Assembly (NCBI RefSeq): GCF_030150155.1
Contig: NZ_JASLGR010000035.1
Location: 1 to 59,203 of the forward strand
Reading direction: 5' to 3'
DNA length: 59,203 nt
Source of the DNA: Nocardioides sp.
Lineage (GTDB): Bacteria; Actinomycetota; Actinomycetes; Propionibacteriales; Nocardioidaceae
In this document: piece after piece, positions 1 through 7,819 of the stretch
Numbering within the stretch: position 1 is the first letter of the stretch
How the letters are laid out: every line of letters begins with the position of its first letter
Notes under the pieces: model-generated
Database searches by the model: none
What the model was told of the DNA's origin: nothing
Seen by the model: only the letters and a program-made list of their open reading frames with translations
Made by a program: the position numbers and the translations under genes

Positions 1-668
1 TCGGTGGGCACGGTGGCGCCGCCGCTGATGAGCTCGAAGGTAGCCTCGGGCGCTTCGGCCTCGACCATCATGATCGCGACGTCACCGGTCTCGGTGACCC
101 GGCCCGCGACGACCATGTCGAACACGGCCTTCTCCAGCTGGCTGTGGGTCGGGAACGCCACCCACTGGCCCTCGATCAGCGCCACGCGGGTGGCACCGAC
201 GGGACCGGAGAACGGCAGGCCGGAGAGCTGGGTCGACATCGACGCGGCGTTGATGGCCAGCACGTCGTAGGGCATGTTCGGGTCGAGCGCCATCACGGTG
301 ATGACGACCTGGACCTCGTTGCGCAGACCCTTCTTGAAGGTCGGGCGCAGCGGGCGGTCGATCAGGCGGCAGGTGAGGATCGCGTCCTCGCCCGGACGAC
401 CCTCGGACCGGAAGAACGAGCCGGGGATCTTGCCCGCGGCGTACATCCGCTCCTCGACGTCGATCGTCAGGGGGAAGAAGTCGAAGTGGTCCTTGGGCTG
501 CTTGGAGACCGTGGTCGCCGACAGCAGCATGGTCTCGTCGTCGAGGTAGGCGGTCACCGAGCCGGCGGCCTGCCGGGCCAGGAGGCCCGTCTCGAACTTG
601 ACGGTGCGCTTGCCGAATTTGCCGTTGTCGAGAACGGTCTCGACAGCAGAGATGACAGGTTCAGTCAC
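1..668 (-). CDS. pnp: Polyribonucleotide nucleotidyltransferase (PNPase), 5' part only
   Basis: N-terminal ~222 residues of PNPase, the phosphorolytic 3'-5' exoribonuclease of mRNA turnover; the rest lies beyond the left edge. The GTG start at 668 gives VTEPVISAVETVLDNG. The first RNase PH domain is clear: GLLARQAAGSV, LLSATTVSKQPK, FFPLTIDVEERMYAAGKIPGSF, then RLIDRPLRPTF, followed by the MALDPNMPYDVLAINAAS segment. It lies 163 nt downstream of rpsO on the same strand, the usual actinobacterial order, with the rpsO hairpin between them. The family call is secure; only the start codon is slightly open, because the region before it (AAGAGAACATA) is a weak ribosome-binding site. Confidence 0.95.
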   Translation of the reverse strand, partial: MTEPVISAVETVLDNGKFGKRTVKFETGLLARQAAGSVTAYLDDETMLLSATTVSKQPKDHFDFFPLTIDVEERMYAAGKIPGSFFRSEGRPGEDAILTCRLIDRPLRPTFKKGLRNEVQVVITVMALDPNMPYDVLAINAASMSTQLSGLPFSGPVGATRVALIEGQWVAFPTHSQLEKAVFDMVVAGRVTETGDVAIMMVEAEAPEATFELISGGATVPT

Positions 669-777
669 TATGTTCTCTTGTTCCTACTGTGTGGGGCCGC
701 GTCTTGAGTGGGCCGCCACGATGAATTGGATGTCGTAGATCACGCCGATTCTATCCGGGTCGCGCAGAAAATGACGA

Positions 778-803
778 AAGCCCCTGACCGAAGTCAGGGG
801 CTT
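778..803 (-). terminator. Hairpin terminator after rpsO
   Basis: An 11-bp perfect stem (AAGCCCCTGAC / GTCAGGGGCTT) with a CGAA loop (TTCG on the transcribed strand) begins 29 nt after the rpsO stop. The transcribed minus strand continues into a U-containing stretch (TTTCGTCATTTT). It probably terminates or attenuates rpsO transcription, or stabilises its 3' end, before pnp. Confidence 0.75.
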
Positions 804-831
804 CCGTGGACTGACGCAAGGCGTCAGAAGA

Positions 832-1107
832 TCAACGGCGCAGGCCGAGACGCTCCACGATGCTGCGGTAACGGTTGATCTCCGTCTTCTGCAGGTAGTT
901 GAGCAGGCGGCGACGACGACCCACGAGCAGGAGCAGACCACGACGGCTGTGGTGGTCGTGCTTGTGCTGCTTGAGGTGCTCCGTCAGGTGCGAGATGCGG
1001 TGCGAGAGCAGCGCGATCTGGACCTCGGGCGAGCCGGAGTCACCCTCGGTGATGGCGTACTCCGCGATGATCTTCTTCTTGGTCTCCGCGTCGGTACCGA
1101 TCGACAT
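832..1107 (-). CDS. rpsO: 30S ribosomal protein S15
   Basis: S15 binds the central domain of 16S rRNA (helices 20-22) and nucleates the platform of the 30S subunit. The 91-residue product matches family length, with the conserved GSPEVQIALLSHRISHLTEHLK and HDHHSRRGLL blocks (DHHSRRGL is the rRNA-contact motif) and the RRRRLLNYL / RYRSIVERLGLRR end. ATG at 1107 is preceded by AGGAG eight nt upstream, which excludes a 25-codon in-frame extension that would start at 1182. A promoter is visible about 110 nt upstream, so the mRNA has a leader in which S15 autoregulation could act, though no specific S15-binding pseudoknot was recognised. Confidence 0.97.
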   Translation of the reverse strand: MSIGTDAETKKKIIAEYAITEGDSGSPEVQIALLSHRISHLTEHLKQHKHDHHSRRGLLLLVGRRRRLLNYLQKTEINRYRSIVERLGLRR

Positions 1108-1224
1108 GTGGCGACTCCTATCCCCCATTGCTGGGCCTCGTTGCACGGCGCGCCCGGGCTTGTTCACCGGGGCACTCTTCATCCGTGGCCGTTCGACGGC
1201 ATGCTGTCCGAAGACAACCCGAGA

Positions 1225-1254
1225 ACTCTAGCGCCGATCACTCCAGGCGCCCAA
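1225..1254 (-). promoter_or_regulatory. Promoter of rpsO
   Basis: On the minus strand TTGGGC (1254-1249), an 18-nt spacer and TAGAGT (1230-1225) form a good actinobacterial housekeeping promoter. The start would be near 1218, giving a leader of about 110 nt. Confidence 0.55.
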
Positions 1255-1264
1255 TCACAGCGAC

Positions 1265-1293
1265 GGGGCGGTCGCGACACCCGCGACCACCCC
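1265..1293 (-). terminator. Hairpin downstream of the MMPL gene
   Basis: Stem GGGG-c-GGTCGCG / CGCGACC-a-CCCC with a 5-nt loop, 26 nt past the MMPL stop and just upstream of the rpsO promoter. It has no U-tract, which is common for high-GC terminators. Confidence 0.5.
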
Positions 1294-1318
1294 GCCTCTG
1301 CACACCCGACCTGGCGAC

Positions 1319-3484
1319 TCAGCCGCCCGAGCCGACCAGGACGGGCTCCACCACCCGGTCCCCCACCGGGCGGCCGATCCGACCGGGCCACCAGACCCGC
1401 TCGCCGAGGACCACCAGGGCCGCCGGCAGCAGCACCTGGCGGACCAGGGTGGCGTCGAGCAGGATCGCGACCGCGAGCCCGACGCCCATCGTCTTCATCT
1501 CCAGCATCGACAGCGTCGCGAAGATGGCGAAGACCGAGACCATCACCGCGGCGGCACTGGTCACCACCCCGGAGGTGTCGGCGATCCCGCGCTGGACCGC
1601 GAGCCGGGGCGGCAGCCCGGCGGCGACGTGCTCACGGACCCGGCTCAGCACGAAGACGTGGTAGTCCATCGAGAGCCCGACCAGGACCACCATCACGAAC
1701 AGCGGCAGCCAGTCGACGATGAAGCCCGGCGAGTCGAAGCCCAGCAGCCCCGAGCCGACGCCGTGCTGGAAGACCAGGGTCAGCACACCGAAGGCCACCC
1801 CGACCGAGGCCAGGTTCAGCACGCAGGTGAGCAGCGCCAGCGCCACGCTGCGGAACGCGAGCCCCATCATCACCACCGTGAGCAGCAGCACCAGCCCGAT
1901 CACCCAGGGCATCCGGTCGTGCAGCTGGTGGGTGGCGTCGTACCCCTGCGCGGCCATGCCGCCGACGGCGACGTCCCCGGCATGCTGGCTGCCGAAGGCG
2001 GTCGGCACCAGGGTGTGGCGCAGGGCCAGGACGGCGTCGTCGGCGCGACCGTCGTCCTCGGTGTACGTCGTGGTGAGGTCGAGCACGGCGAGCCGACCGT
2101 CCTGCGACCAGCGCAACTGGGAGCCACCGGGGAGGAAGTCGGGAGTGGACTCAGCGGCCTTCTGCAGGGCGCTCAGCGAGCGGCGTACGTCGGCCTGCTG
2201 ACCGGCCCCGACCGGGACCACCACATCGGCACCGACCAGCTGGGACGGGAACGCCGCCTCGATCGCCCTGAAGGTCTGCACCTGCGGGATCGACTGCGGC
2301 AGGGTCGCCAGGTTGGACTGGTGCAGCCGCATCCCCAGCGCCGGGGCGGCCAGCGCCAGCACCAGCACGCCACCGCCGACCAGGGCGGCAGCCGGGTGCC
2401 GCAGCACCGGACCGAGGAGGCGACGGCTGATCGCGCCGCTGCCCATCCGGCGGGTCAGGCGCCACAGCAGCGGCACCCGCGGTCGGTCGACCCAACGCCC
2501 CAGCCCGGCGAGCAGGGCGGGCAGGACGGTCAGGGAGCCCAGCACCGCCACGGCAACGACGATGATCGCGCCCGAGGCCAGCGAGCTGAAGGTGGCGGCG
2601 CCGACCAGGTAGAGCCCCGACATCGCGGCGATCACAGCACCGCCGGAGATCAGGATGGAGTGGCCCGAGGTGGCGGCGGCGATCTCGACGGCGTCGACGG
2701 TGGTGCGCCCGGCGGCCCGCTCGGCGCGTTCGCGCTTGAGGAAGAACAGGGAGTAGTCCACGCCGACGGCCATCCCGATCAGCACGATCATGCTGCTCAC
2801 GGTCGGCTCGGAGTGGATCAGGTGGGACAGCGGCGCCATCAACCCGATCGTGGCGGCGACGCTGGTGGCGGCCACCAGCACCGGGATCCCGGCGGCGATC
2901 AGGGCCCCGAAGGCGAGCAGCATCAGGATCAGCGTGATCGGCAGGCTGATCCCCTCGGCCGAGGAGAGGTCGCGGGCGACCTGCTCGCTGACCGCGTCGT
3001 TGACCGAGACGTCCCCGGTCTGGCGGACCTGCAGGTCAGGGTGGGCGGCCTGGACCGCGTCGGTGGCGGCCTGGATCGCCGCGACGTCCTCGGTGCCGTC
3101 GGTGAGGTCGACGGTGACCAGCACGGCGGTGCCGTCGGGGCTGGTCACCGGGTCGCCGATCGAGGCCACCCCGGCGGCATGGCCGGCGCGACGGGCGAAC
3201 TGGGCGGCAGCCGCCGTGCGTTGGGCGGCGTTGCCGCCGGTGATCAGGACGTTCTCGGTAGCGGCGGGGTCCATCCCGGCGCCGCGGACCAGGGCGGCGG
3301 CACGGCCGGACTCGCCCATGTCGTAGTCGGCGTCGCTGGTCTGGGTGGTCGGGATGGCTACCGCCAGCCCGACGGCGACGGCGACGAAGGCGAACCAGGC
3401 GGCGACCGCGCGCCAGGGATGGGTGGCGCTCCAGCGGGCGACGCGGAGGGGGACGCCCTGGTGGTGTGGGGTGCGAGCTCTCAT
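1319..3484 (-). CDS. MMPL-family RND exporter
   Basis: A 721-residue membrane protein of the MMPL branch of the RND superfamily, proton-driven exporters of lipids or drugs. One N-terminal helix (about 22-45, VAAWFAFVAVAVGLAVAIP) is followed by a large extracellular domain, a five-helix bundle (about 180-345), a second extracellular domain (about 390-530) and a second bundle (about 530-700). Family signatures are seen: IGMAVGVDYSLFFLKRERAER in the first repeat and VGLSMDYHVFVLSRVREH in the second, both with the Asp-Tyr pair of the proton relay. ATG at 3484 has AGAAGGAG upstream. It is divergent from a two-component system, which suggests (inference) that the kinase/regulator pair controls it. 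The substrate cannot be read from sequence. Confidence 0.92.
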   Translation of the reverse strand: MRARTPHHQGVPLRVARWSATHPWRAVAAWFAFVAVAVGLAVAIPTTQTSDADYDMGESGRAAALVRGAGMDPAATENVLITGGNAAQRTAAAAQFARRAGHAAGVASIGDPVTSPDGTAVLVTVDLTDGTEDVAAIQAATDAVQAAHPDLQVRQTGDVSVNDAVSEQVARDLSSAEGISLPITLILMLLAFGALIAAGIPVLVAATSVAATIGLMAPLSHLIHSEPTVSSMIVLIGMAVGVDYSLFFLKRERAERAAGRTTVDAVEIAAATSGHSILISGGAVIAAMSGLYLVGAATFSSLASGAIIVVAVAVLGSLTVLPALLAGLGRWVDRPRVPLLWRLTRRMGSGAISRRLLGPVLRHPAAALVGGGVLVLALAAPALGMRLHQSNLATLPQSIPQVQTFRAIEAAFPSQLVGADVVVPVGAGQQADVRRSLSALQKAAESTPDFLPGGSQLRWSQDGRLAVLDLTTTYTEDDGRADDAVLALRHTLVPTAFGSQHAGDVAVGGMAAQGYDATHQLHDRMPWVIGLVLLLTVVMMGLAFRSVALALLTCVLNLASVGVAFGVLTLVFQHGVGSGLLGFDSPGFIVDWLPLFVMVVLVGLSMDYHVFVLSRVREHVAAGLPPRLAVQRGIADTSGVVTSAAAVMVSVFAIFATLSMLEMKTMGVGLAVAILLDATLVRQVLLPAALVVLGERVWWPGRIGRPVGDRVVEPVLVGSGG

Positions 3485-3603
3485 CGGAGGACTCCTTCTG
3501 AAGGGGAGCCTCCAGCCTCGCGATCAGCGGCGCCGGTGTCGGTGGTCCCTGCGCCCGAACCGATGGTGGTGCTGGCACTACTGCGCCGGCCCAGCCAGCA
3601 CGA

Positions 3604-3609
3604 CAGGAT
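3604..3609 (+). promoter_or_regulatory. Possible leaderless -10 box of the sensor kinase
   Basis: CAGGAT ends 6 nt before the GTG start at 3616, the spacing seen at about a dozen other genes here. The first base deviates from T and no clear -35 is visible. Confidence 0.35.
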
Positions 3610-3615
3610 GGACCG

Positions 3616-4797
3616 GTGACCTCCCTGCTCCGCGTCCCGGCGCCGGTGACCGCCTCCCCGGGGCGGGCTCGCCTGACCCTGTACGCCGCCACCCAGCTGC
3701 TGCTGTGGACGCCGACGTTGCTCGCCTTCCTACTCACCCTGATCGGTGGGGTGCTGGCCCTGGCCTGGGTCGGCCTGGCGATCGTGGTGTGGGCGCTGCC
3801 GCTGCTGCGCTGGAACGCCGACCGGCACCGCGCGATGGCAGCACGGACCCTCGGCGTGGAGCTACCCGACGAGCACCTGCCGGTCCCCGATGGAACGCAC
3901 CTGGTCGGCCGGGTGATGCTGTGGGCCCGCGACCCGATGACGTGGCGCGAGCTGGCCTGGGCGCTGGCCTCGATCACGCTCGGCCTGGTGCTGTCGATCC
4001 TGGTCGTGCTGCTCTTCGTCTGCGTCGTCACCGGCGCGCTGTGGTGGTTCGGCACCGAGCCGATCATGCGGGCCCGCGCCCAGCTCGACTGCTTCTTCCT
4101 CACCTCGGGGCGTACCGAACGGCTCGAGCAGCGGGTGGCGCACCTGACCGAGAGCCGCGCCGAGGCCGTCGACCACTCCGCAGCGGAGCTGCGCCGGGTG
4201 GAGCGGGACCTGCACGACGGCGCCCAGGCCCGTCTGGTCGCGGTGACGATGAGTCTCGGCCTGGCCGAGCACGCCCTGGACGAGGACCCCGACCAGGCCC
4301 GGCGGCTGATCCACGAGGCCCGCTCCACCGCCTCGGCGGCCCTGAGCGACCTGCGGGCCGTCGTACGCGGCATCCATCCGCCGGTGCTCGCCGACCGGGG
4401 GCTCAGCGGGGCGGTGCAGGCGCTCGCCCTCGACCTGCCGTTCCCGGTCGCCCTGGACGCGGCCGTCGAGGGACGGCCCCCGGCCCCGATCGAGTCGGCG
4501 CTCTACTTCGCCATCGTCGAGTGCCTGACCAACGTCGGCAAGCACGCCGAGGCGGCCAACGCCTGGGTCCGGCTGCGCCATGCCGACGGCGTCCTGCACG
4601 CCACCGTCGGCGACGACGGGGTCGGGGGCGCCGAGCCACGCGGCGGCACCGGGATGCTGGGAGTGATGCGACGGCTGAGAGCGTTCGACGGGACAATGGC
4701 GGTGTCCAGCCCACCCGGTGGCCCCACCCTGATCGACCTGGAAGTGCCATGCGTCTTGTCCTCGCCGAAGACAACGCCCTCCTCCGCGCCGGCCTGA
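3616..4797 (+). CDS. Two-component sensor histidine kinase, NarL/LiaS class
   Basis: 393 residues. Two N-terminal helices (about 25-65) and another hydrophobic pair (about 113-145) form a membrane sensor module of the putative-sensor type seen before HisKA_3 kinases. The dimerisation/phosphoacceptor helix carries ERDLHDGAQARL with H200, and the HATPase domain has the N-box (CLTNVGKHAEAANA, N306), the DDGVGG loop and GGTGMLGVMRRL. Such kinases phosphorylate NarL-type regulators, here the next gene. The last ~16 residues (from VLSSPKTT) run in a different frame through the regulator start, a 49-nt overlap that implies translational coupling. GTG at 3616 was chosen for its leaderless -10 spacing; no Shine-Dalgarno is present. 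Confidence 0.9.
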   Translation: MTSLLRVPAPVTASPGRARLTLYAATQLLLWTPTLLAFLLTLIGGVLALAWVGLAIVVWALPLLRWNADRHRAMAARTLGVELPDEHLPVPDGTHLVGRVMLWARDPMTWRELAWALASITLGLVLSILVVLLFVCVVTGALWWFGTEPIMRARAQLDCFFLTSGRTERLEQRVAHLTESRAEAVDHSAAELRRVERDLHDGAQARLVAVTMSLGLAEHALDEDPDQARRLIHEARSTASAALSDLRAVVRGIHPPVLADRGLSGAVQALALDLPFPVALDAAVEGRPPAPIESALYFAIVECLTNVGKHAEAANAWVRLRHADGVLHATVGDDGVGGAEPRGGTGMLGVMRRLRAFDGTMAVSSPPGGPTLIDLEVPCVLSSPKTTPSSAPA

Positions 4798-5390
4798 CCC
4801 AGGTCCTGGAGGGGTTCGGCTTCACCGTCCTGCACGCCGTGGACAACGCCGGTGACCTCGCCGACGCCCTGACCGATCCCGCAGCCGAGGCGGCCGTGCT
4901 CGACGTACGGATGCCGCCGACGTTCACCGACGAGGGCCTGCGGGCCGCGATCGAGGTCCGCCGCACTCGACCGCGCTTCCCGGTGATGGTGCTCTCGCAG
5001 TATGTCGAGCCGCTGTACGCCCGGGAGCTGCTCGCCTCGGGCACCGGCGCGATCGGCTACCTGCTCAAGGACCGGGTCGCCGACGTCGCGGAGTTCGCCG
5101 ACGGGGTACGTCGGGTCGCCGCGGGCGGCACCGTGGTCGACCCCGAGGTGGTGGCGACGGTGCTCGCCCGCCAGCGGGTGGAGCCGTTGGACCGGCTCAG
5201 CCCGCGTGAGCGCGACGTGCTCGGTCTGATGGCCGAGGGCCACTCCAACCTGGCGATCGCGCAGCGTCTGAGCGTCACCGAGAAGGCGGTCGCCAAGCAC
5301 ATCAACGCGATCTTCACCAAGCTCGACCTGCCCCTGGACGAGGACGATCACCGCCGGGTCAAGGCGGTCCTGGCCTGGCTGGGGATCTGA
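4749..5390 (+). CDS. LuxR/NarL-type response regulator
   Basis: 213 residues with a receiver domain (1-120) and a LuxR helix-turn-helix (about 147-200). Acidic pocket residues E7/D8, phosphoacceptor D52 in LDVRMPP and K107 in GYLLKDR are all present. The DNA-binding part has the LSPRERDVLGLMAEGHSN and IAQRLSVTEKAVAKHINAIFTKL signatures. ATG at 4749 lies inside the kinase 3' end. It should act as the DNA-binding output of the kinase; the divergent MMPL exporter is the obvious candidate target, though no operator was identified. Confidence 0.92.
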   Translation: MRLVLAEDNALLRAGLTQVLEGFGFTVLHAVDNAGDLADALTDPAAEAAVLDVRMPPTFTDEGLRAAIEVRRTRPRFPVMVLSQYVEPLYARELLASGTGAIGYLLKDRVADVAEFADGVRRVAAGGTVVDPEVVATVLARQRVEPLDRLSPRERDVLGLMAEGHSNLAIAQRLSVTEKAVAKHINAIFTKLDLPLDEDDHRRVKAVLAWLGI

Positions 5391-5393
5391 GGC

Positions 5394-5422
5394 ACCCCGT
5401 TCCGCTCCCTCACGGGACGGGT
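5394..5422. terminator. Weak hairpin between convergent genes
   Basis: ACCC-GTTCC / GGGACGGGT pairs with one bulged C and a 10-nt loop, between the response regulator stop and the ribF stop. It could serve both strands. Confidence 0.35.
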
Positions 5423-5426
5423 ACCC

Positions 5427-6359
5427 TCAGAGTGCGAGGACCTCGCGGGTCTTGGCGACGTCATCGTGCATCTGCTCGATCAGCGGGTCGATGCCGGTGA
5501 AGGCGACCATGCCGCGCAGCCGGTCGACGAACTCGACCTGGACGTTGACGCCGTAGAGGTCGAGGTCGGTGCGGTCCAGCACGTAGGACTCGACCCGGCG
5601 GCCGACCACGCCCTCGAACGTCGGATTGGTGCCGACGCTGATCGCTGCGGGGAAGCGCTCGGTGGTGTCCAGACGCGTCAGCCAGCCGGCGTACACGCCG
5701 TCCGGCGGGACCGCGTCGAGAGCCTCGGTGGGGACGTTGGCGGTCGGGAAGCCGAGCTCGCGACCACGCTGGTCGCCTTTGACCACGACACCACGCACGG
5801 AGTACGGCCGGCCGAGGGCCTCGGCGGCACCGGCGACGTCGCCGGCGGCGATGCAGGTCCGCACGTACGTCGAGGACCACACCTGCGGGCCCCCGTCGAG
5901 GGCGACCGCCTGGACGTCGAAGTCGTGGCCCAGCCCGAAGTCGGCCAGGCAGGCCACGTCACCGGAGGCCTTGTGCCCGTAGCGGAAGTTGGCGCCGACC
6001 ACGGCGTGCTTGGCACGCAGGGTCTCGACCAGCACCCGGCGGGCGAAGTCGTCGGCCGACCAGCCGGCCACCTCACGGTCGAAGGGCACCGAGAGCACCG
6101 CGTCGGCACCGTAGAACTCGAGCAGCTCGGCACGGTGCTGGAGCGAGGTCAGCGTCGTCGGGGCATGCTCAGGACGGAGCACCGCCATCGGATGCGGATC
6201 GAAGGTGACCGCGATGACGTCGAGCCCCTCAGCATCGGCCTTGGCACGGGCGGTAGCCAGCACGTGCTGGTGCCCGCGATGCACACCGTCGAAGTTTCCG
6301 ATGACGACGACCGTGCGACCGAGATCGGCAGGCACCTCATCGAGCGAACGCCACAACAC
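5427..6359 (-). CDS. ribF: Bifunctional riboflavin kinase / FAD synthetase
   Basis: 310 residues. The N-terminal nucleotidyltransferase domain (FAD synthetase) has VVIGNFDGVHRGHQHVL with the GxxHxGH motif and FDPHPMAVLRP. The C-terminal riboflavin kinase domain has GRPYSVRGVVVKGDQRGRELGFPTANV (the GxPTAN loop) and YAGWLTRL. It makes FMN and FAD from riboflavin. Start choice: GTG at 6359 gives VLWRSLDEVP, matching actinobacterial RibF N-termini, and a TAGAGT -10 box sits 7 nt upstream. An ATG at 6434, directly after truB, would add 25 residues of non-family sequence that covers a small hairpin (6401-6416). It follows truB, the usual order. Confidence 0.93.
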   Translation of the reverse strand: MLWRSLDEVPADLGRTVVVIGNFDGVHRGHQHVLATARAKADAEGLDVIAVTFDPHPMAVLRPEHAPTTLTSLQHRAELLEFYGADAVLSVPFDREVAGWSADDFARRVLVETLRAKHAVVGANFRYGHKASGDVACLADFGLGHDFDVQAVALDGGPQVWSSTYVRTCIAAGDVAGAAEALGRPYSVRGVVVKGDQRGRELGFPTANVPTEALDAVPPDGVYAGWLTRLDTTERFPAAISVGTNPTFEGVVGRRVESYVLDRTDLDLYGVNVQVEFVDRLRGMVAFTGIDPLIEQMHDDVAKTREVLAL

Positions 6360-6366
6360 GCGGACC

Positions 6367-6372
6367 ACTCTA
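6367..6372 (-). promoter_or_regulatory. Leaderless -10 box of ribF
   Basis: TAGAGT on the minus strand ends 7 nt before GTG at 6359. This supports both the chosen start and an internal promoter at the end of the infB-truB operon. Confidence 0.45.
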
Positions 6373-6439
6373 GCGAGGCCGGGTTCAAGACCCGTGACCC
6401 GTCCCACGTCTGGGACGTCGTGAAGGTGTGACATCGGCG

Positions 6440-7327
6440 TCAGACGAAGACGGCCAGGGCCTTGGCCCGGCCACCCGAGATCGGCTCGTACAGGGCCAGG
6501 AACTCCCCCGTCGGCGCGAACAGCGCGCTCAGCGCCGCCAGGTCGAGGGTGAGCTTGCGTCCGAGACGGACGTCGGCGGCCTGCTCGGCGCTCAGCTCCA
6601 CGCTGGGGAACGCCGCGCGGGCCGCGTCGGCGATCGGGAGCTGGACGTAGGACTCCTGCAGCTCTTCGATGGAGTGCGCCTGCACGACGGTGTAGGGACC
6701 CACGGCGGTACGCCGCAGCGCGGTGAGGTGTCCGCCGACGCCGAGCAGAGCACCGACGTCGCGGGCGATCGCCCGGATGTAGGTGCCCGAGGTGCACCGC
6801 ACGGTGATGTCGACGTCGGTGACGCCGGGAGCGTCGGCCGGGGCCGGGCGGACGGCGTGCACGGTCAGCTCGTGGATCGTCACCGCCCGCGCCTTGAGCT
6901 GTACGTCGACACCCTCACGCACCAGGGCGTAGGCGCGCTTGCCATCGACCTTGATCGCACTGACCGCGGTCGGAACCTGCTGGATCTCCCCCACCTGGGT
7001 GGCGAAGGCAGCACGGATCTGCTCCTCGGTCAGGGCCGCGACGGCAGCGCCGTCAGCACGGACGAGCAGGTCGCCCTCGGCGTCGTCGGTGTGGGTGGTC
7101 TCCCCCAGCCGGACGGTGGCGGTGTAGGTCTTGTCGGTCAGCATGAGGTGACCGAGCAGGCGGGTCGCCCGCTCCACGCCGACGACGAGCACGCCGGTGG
7201 CCATCGGGTCCAGGGTGCCCGCGTGGCCGACCTTGCGGGTGCCCGCGAGACGGCGGACGCGGGCCACCACGTCGTGAGACGTGAGGCCCGCGCCCTTGTC
7301 GATGATGACGAGGCCGGAGTCAGCCAC
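6440..7327 (-). CDS. truB: tRNA pseudouridine(55) synthase
   Basis: 295 residues. TruB makes pseudouridine 55 in the T-loop of tRNAs. The catalytic motif GHAGTLDPMATGVLVV (Asp in TLDP), the KTYTATVRLGETTHTDDAEG strand and the RCTSGTYIRAIARDVG motif are present, with a C-terminal PUA-like extension (from about 215). GTG at 7327 gives VADSGLVIIDKGAGLTSHD, the family start. It sits 9 nt after rbfA in the same operon. Confidence 0.96.
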   Translation of the reverse strand: MADSGLVIIDKGAGLTSHDVVARVRRLAGTRKVGHAGTLDPMATGVLVVGVERATRLLGHLMLTDKTYTATVRLGETTHTDDAEGDLLVRADGAAVAALTEEQIRAAFATQVGEIQQVPTAVSAIKVDGKRAYALVREGVDVQLKARAVTIHELTVHAVRPAPADAPGVTDVDITVRCTSGTYIRAIARDVGALLGVGGHLTALRRTAVGPYTVVQAHSIEELQESYVQLPIADAARAAFPSVELSAEQAADVRLGRKLTLDLAALSALFAPTGEFLALYEPISGGRAKALAVFV

Positions 7328-7336
7328 GGTGGTGGC

Positions 7337-7807
7337 TCACTCCTCTTCCTCGTCGAGCTCGTCGTCGTCGAGCTCGTCGTCCTCGTCCTCGTCACGAGGC
7401 TTCTTGTACGGGTCGGCCTCACCGGCGTACTCCGTGCCGCGGGTGGCGGCTACGGCGTCGTCGGCGGCCTTGGCCCGCGCGAGCACCTCGTCGAGGTGTC
7501 GCGCGGTCTCGGGCAGCGCGTCGTGGATGAACTCCAGCGACGGCGCGTGCCGCATGCCGAGCTGCTTGGCCACCTCCGAGCGGATCAAGCCCTTGGCGGA
7601 CTCGAGCGCTGCGGCGGTGGAGGCAAGCTCGGCCGGGTCGGCCGACATCGCGGTGTAGAAGATCGACGCCTGCTGGGAGTCGCCGGAGACACGCACATCG
7701 GTCACGGTGACGAAACCGATGCGCGGGTCCTTGATCCGGCGCTCCAGCATCTGAGCGACGATCACCTGGATCCGATCCGCGATCTTGCGAACACGGGGAC
7801 TAGCCAT
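7337..7807 (-). CDS. rbfA: 30S ribosome-binding factor A
   Basis: 156 residues. RbfA has a KH-fold domain (about 1-115) that binds the pre-30S subunit and helps maturation of the 16S rRNA 5' end. The start SPRVRKIADRIQVIVAQML, the core IKDPRIGFVTVTDVRVSGD and HAPSLEFIHDALPE are diagnostic. The tail (about 137-156) is an almost pure Asp/Glu run (EDEDDELDDDELDEEEE), longer and more acidic than typical; a similar acidic tail ends RimP nearby. It follows infB by 12 nt. Confidence 0.95.
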   Translation of the reverse strand: MASPRVRKIADRIQVIVAQMLERRIKDPRIGFVTVTDVRVSGDSQQASIFYTAMSADPAELASTAAALESAKGLIRSEVAKQLGMRHAPSLEFIHDALPETARHLDEVLARAKAADDAVAATRGTEYAGEADPYKKPRDEDEDDELDDDELDEEEE

Positions 7808-7819
7808 GCTTCAACAACC

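Noticed and set aside
1628..3619. A 663-codon plus-strand frame opposite the MMPL exporter
   Set aside because: It is His/Gln/Gly/Asp-rich shadow sequence; the minus-strand frame has all MMPL signatures.
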